Shown here: positions 33,001-34,017 of the stretch, piece by piece
Numbering within the stretch: the first letter of the stretch is position 1
Layout of the letters: each line of letters starts with the position of its first letter
Assembly (NCBI GenBank): GCA_035299585.1
Contig: DATGWF010000055.1
Location: forward strand, 1 to 34,017
DNA: 34,017 nucleotides
Direction of reading: 5' to 3'
From: DATGWF01 sp035299585
GTDB taxonomy: Bacteria > Actinomycetota > Actinomycetes > Actinomycetales > Microbacteriaceae
Notes under the pieces: model-generated
What the model was told of the DNA's origin: nothing
Database searches by the model: none
Seen by the model: the letters and a program-made list of their open reading frames with translations, nothing else
Made by a program: the position numbers and the translations under genes

Positions 33001-33779
33001 TTGTCGAGCTCGTCATGGAGCACGCGGTCAAGCGTCCCAAGGAATCCCTGATGGTCGTGACCGCGAGCGCGAAGCACGCCGCCCGGGTGTACTCCACGGT
33101 GCTCGCCGCGCTCGCCAAGCGAGGCGATCTGAGCGACTTCTTCCTCAAAGATCGTGCCGAACCGTTTACCGTCCTCACCCTCGACCAGGCGGTCGCCCAA
33201 AGCCGCGACCGAGTCATCTTCTCGGTCGGATATGGACGCACGCCGCACGGGCGCTTGCTCAGCGATTTTGGCCCGCTGAGTCTGCCCGGCGGTGACCGGC
33301 TCCTCGCGGTCGCCATGACCGGAGCGCGTCGCTCACTCGACATCGTCACGAGCTTCGGCGCCGAAGACATCGACGATCGCCAATCCGCAGGCGTGCTCGC
33401 GCTCGCTCACATGATTGCCGCGACGGCAGAGCGGGCGACCGCCCCCCGCGCAACGGGCACGGACGACGCGATGTTGGCTGACCTCGCGGCTCGACTCGAG
33501 GCCCGCGGATTGCGCGTTGCCCTCGGCTACGACGGGAAGCTCGCGCTCGCCGTCGCCGGCGGTGGGAAAGCTGCCGTCGTGGAGACCGATCCGCAACTCG
33601 TCGATTCCAGCCTGCGTGAGGCGCTTCGCTTGCGGCCGCACGTGCTCCGACGCCTGGGTTGGCACTACATTCGGGTGCATTCATTCGACCTGTTCGCGAA
33701 TCCGACCGCGGTGGTCGAGCGCATCGCGAAGGTCCTGGGTGTCGCCGCCTCGAACGACGCCGATGCCTCAATCACCTGA
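30021..33779 (+). CDS. DUF4011/SF1-helicase-like protein with degenerate catalytic motifs
   Basis: The 1252-aa protein has residues 1-50 disordered, then a DUF4011-like region (about 55-305: LAIGIAEW, RAPVLLRPLAIRR, PVLNPALARALREQF). A Upf1-like SF1 scaffold follows: the Q-motif LDADAEQEEVI is kept, but the P-loop reads PGTGGTQT with G338 in place of the catalytic Lys. A long helical insert (about 400-830) is followed by a Walker B of LLIDAGATS (D859-A860, catalytic Glu lost), an altered motif III GDSVTQMP, a motif IV region keeping Arg in SYR, a motif V without QGxE (VAQSRD) and motif VI TGAR (G1101 for Arg). The last 90 residues resemble a Vsr/DUF559 nuclease-like fold. It is probably a scaffold or nucleic-acid binder rather than an active helicase. 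Confidence 0.85.
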   Translation: MWRLDRRNGNDVPEPGPELFDQDAVSASPTPETAEPAPTAAGPSFAHSATSEATIADWLEELARIGGESALVHFRQDAAAIDLSSTHPGGMPQFITGNSTLLSNLIRDELALRTAKLAAEDIAQKGIELRSARGIEAVNLAIGIAEWSHAGEDYRAPVLLRPLAIRRYGRDFELKLKGEPVLNPALARALREQFQVNLDARAFVALAISNGIFKPQPVIDRLRGLTGHVDGFNVSPKLLVSTFAEVGPELAEDAGRGADSVTRTLRLQHPVIGAVAGNPSARASINRDATTVELVSSDIRPPATDRLLLDADAEQEEVISTIAAGTSLVVRTLPGTGGTQTIVNAIGALIAGHKRVLVVSPRRSSLDGIALRLGQVGLPSCAVTVDGLRRDLIGSIARNEKAQPARVGDVDDALVRLRKVLVDYRAALSGRDPQLGISVLDALSELTRLAKLSPAPATTARLERASLGALAQFRAEATADLIRAAQLGQFRYGPADSPWYGAHFTTSDEAKAAHELAKKLNHESVPALLAAANTLVEQTRLRAFESIAELGLFLRLLADVRDTLDRFQPAVFDRPIGELIQATSSQRDDMPGATRRRLRKLAYEYVRPGVSVPDIHQALTRVQQQRTLWQRYSEAGAIPTVPTGINEVAALYQSVDADLASLDTPLRLADSDRRLAARPIRDLIYTLSGLAAESEVLINLHERTSVLAKLYNLGLDPLVRDLANRHVPEEQVGAELELAWWQSALEVLLTSDKALLGANTQVLDRLEADFRLVDEAHASSTGLQMAWQLAEAWNIGVVDWPEEADALKRLLKTEQPTSRELNQSAPHLLKALAPVWLASPYAVHRIDDSITFDAVLLIDAGATSFVENLSAIRRAKQVVAFGDSVTQMPSPFGIHSGHAVATPEDVEALQESSVLAQLAPFVPNMALTRSYRAGGEDLAQLVNSRYYDGRIEALPWAGSFLGHGSLSLHSLNAKGTPDPLTGTVESIDVEVAKVVELVMEHAVKRPKESLMVVTASAKHAARVYSTVLAALAKRGDLSDFFLKDRAEPFTVLTLDQAVAQSRDRVIFSVGYGRTPHGRLLSDFGPLSLPGGDRLLAVAMTGARRSLDIVTSFGAEDIDDRQSAGVLALAHMIAATAERATAPRATGTDDAMLADLAARLEARGLRVALGYDGKLALAVAGGGKAAVVETDPQLVDSSLREALRLRPHVLRRLGWHYIRVHSFDLFANPTAVVERIAKVLGVAASNDADASIT

Positions 33780-33981
33780 CGAACCGCGCCAGCGGGTCGA
33801 AAAAACCGGTCGGCGCCGCGCCCGGCTCACGCCCGTTCCGGAAAGCGATGACGGCCGCGGTGACACCGCGCGAGTCGAGCGGCCGCGGCCTGCCGTCACC
33901 CCGGATGCGGCTCGGGCGAAACGACTCAGCCCACGCGATGAGGAAATTCTGCGCGACAAGCCACCGCACTGGGCGGACTGA
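33763..33981 (+). CDS. Small Pro/Arg-rich protein downstream of the helicase-like gene
   Basis: The 72-aa protein has an ATG 17 nt inside the end of the helicase-like gene, so the two are translationally coupled. It is highly charged and disordered. The C-terminus SPRDEEILRDKPPHWAD holds a DKPPHW motif that I associate with small actinobacterial proteins encoded next to such helicase-like genes. No function is known. The remaining 36 bp of the window hold no further gene that I can see. Confidence 0.7.
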   Translation: MPQSPDEPRQRVEKTGRRRARLTPVPESDDGRGDTARVERPRPAVTPDAARAKRLSPRDEEILRDKPPHWAD

Positions 33982-34017
33982 GCGCGAGCGTCACTCCGAT
34001 TTCGCGCGCGAGTCCGT

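Overview
The window is chromosomal DNA from a high-GC actinobacterium. The best match is a Microbacteriaceae-like member of the Actinomycetes. The evidence is G/C-biased codon use throughout, a fused ispDF gene, actinobacterial marker families (DUF3263, DUF3027, DUF3048, DUF4032, a LytR C-terminal-domain protein, WXG100, a paired XPB helicase), a lone CIRCE-controlled groEL, an IdeR/DtxR-type regulator and many apparently leaderless genes. The content is core chromosome: I see no insertion sequence, prophage, CRISPR array, rRNA or integron.

Layout. 1-3298 (+): ispDF (5' end outside the window), cysS and rlmB overlap by 4 bp each and form an operon. 3221-5275 (-): a YdcZ-like DMT transporter overlaps the end of rlmB, tRNA-Thr(UGU) abuts the transporter start, and a membrane-anchored DsbA-like thioredoxin lies upstream. 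5484-7903 (+): an orphan MsiK/UgpC sugar-ABC ATPase and a DUF4032 kinase-like protein. 7900-8298 (-): msrB. 8340-11940 (+): DUF3263, a LytR_C protein, a DUF3048 lipoprotein, and groEL behind two CIRCE operators. 11998-18684 (-): a WXG100 protein, a two-component system, the XPB helicase with its Helicase_C_3 partner, and a small membrane protein. 18771-19816 (+): a cold-shock protein and acidic DUF3027. 19851-20975 (-): serC, divergent from the DtxR/IdeR regulator (21040-21735, +). 21937-24174 (+): a secreted NlpC/P60 protein, an HNH nuclease and a secreted CHAP protein. 24200-27431 (+): tRNA-Arg(CCU), a PAS/GGDEF protein and an EAL protein. 27512-29897: a DUF998-like membrane protein, then an Lrp/AsnC regulator (-) divergent from ald (+). 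30021-33981 (+): a 1252-residue DUF4011/SF1-helicase-like protein and a small proline/arginine-rich protein.

How the genes work together. Isoprenoid precursor synthesis and translation (IspDF, CysRS, RlmB, tRNAs), envelope redox and wall remodelling (DsbA-like, MsrB, NlpC/P60, CHAP, LytR_C), chaperone and stress functions (GroEL, Csp, XPB), amino-acid metabolism (SerC, Ald) and signalling (two-component system, cyclic-di-GMP) lie side by side. No single large pathway is encoded.

Most notable observations: (1) the 1252-aa helicase-like protein keeps the SF1/DUF4011 scaffold, but its key catalytic motifs are altered, suggesting a pseudo-helicase; (2) a recurring TAnnnT box 6-8 nt before start codons suggests widespread leaderless transcription; (3) the NlpC/P60 leader carries GTAACG direct repeats and two mutually exclusive helices, one touching the start codon; (4) a 23-codon His/Arg-rich upstream ORF ends 1 nt before the EAL gene; (5) a 12-bp-arm inverted repeat carries both divergent -10 boxes of serC and dtxR.
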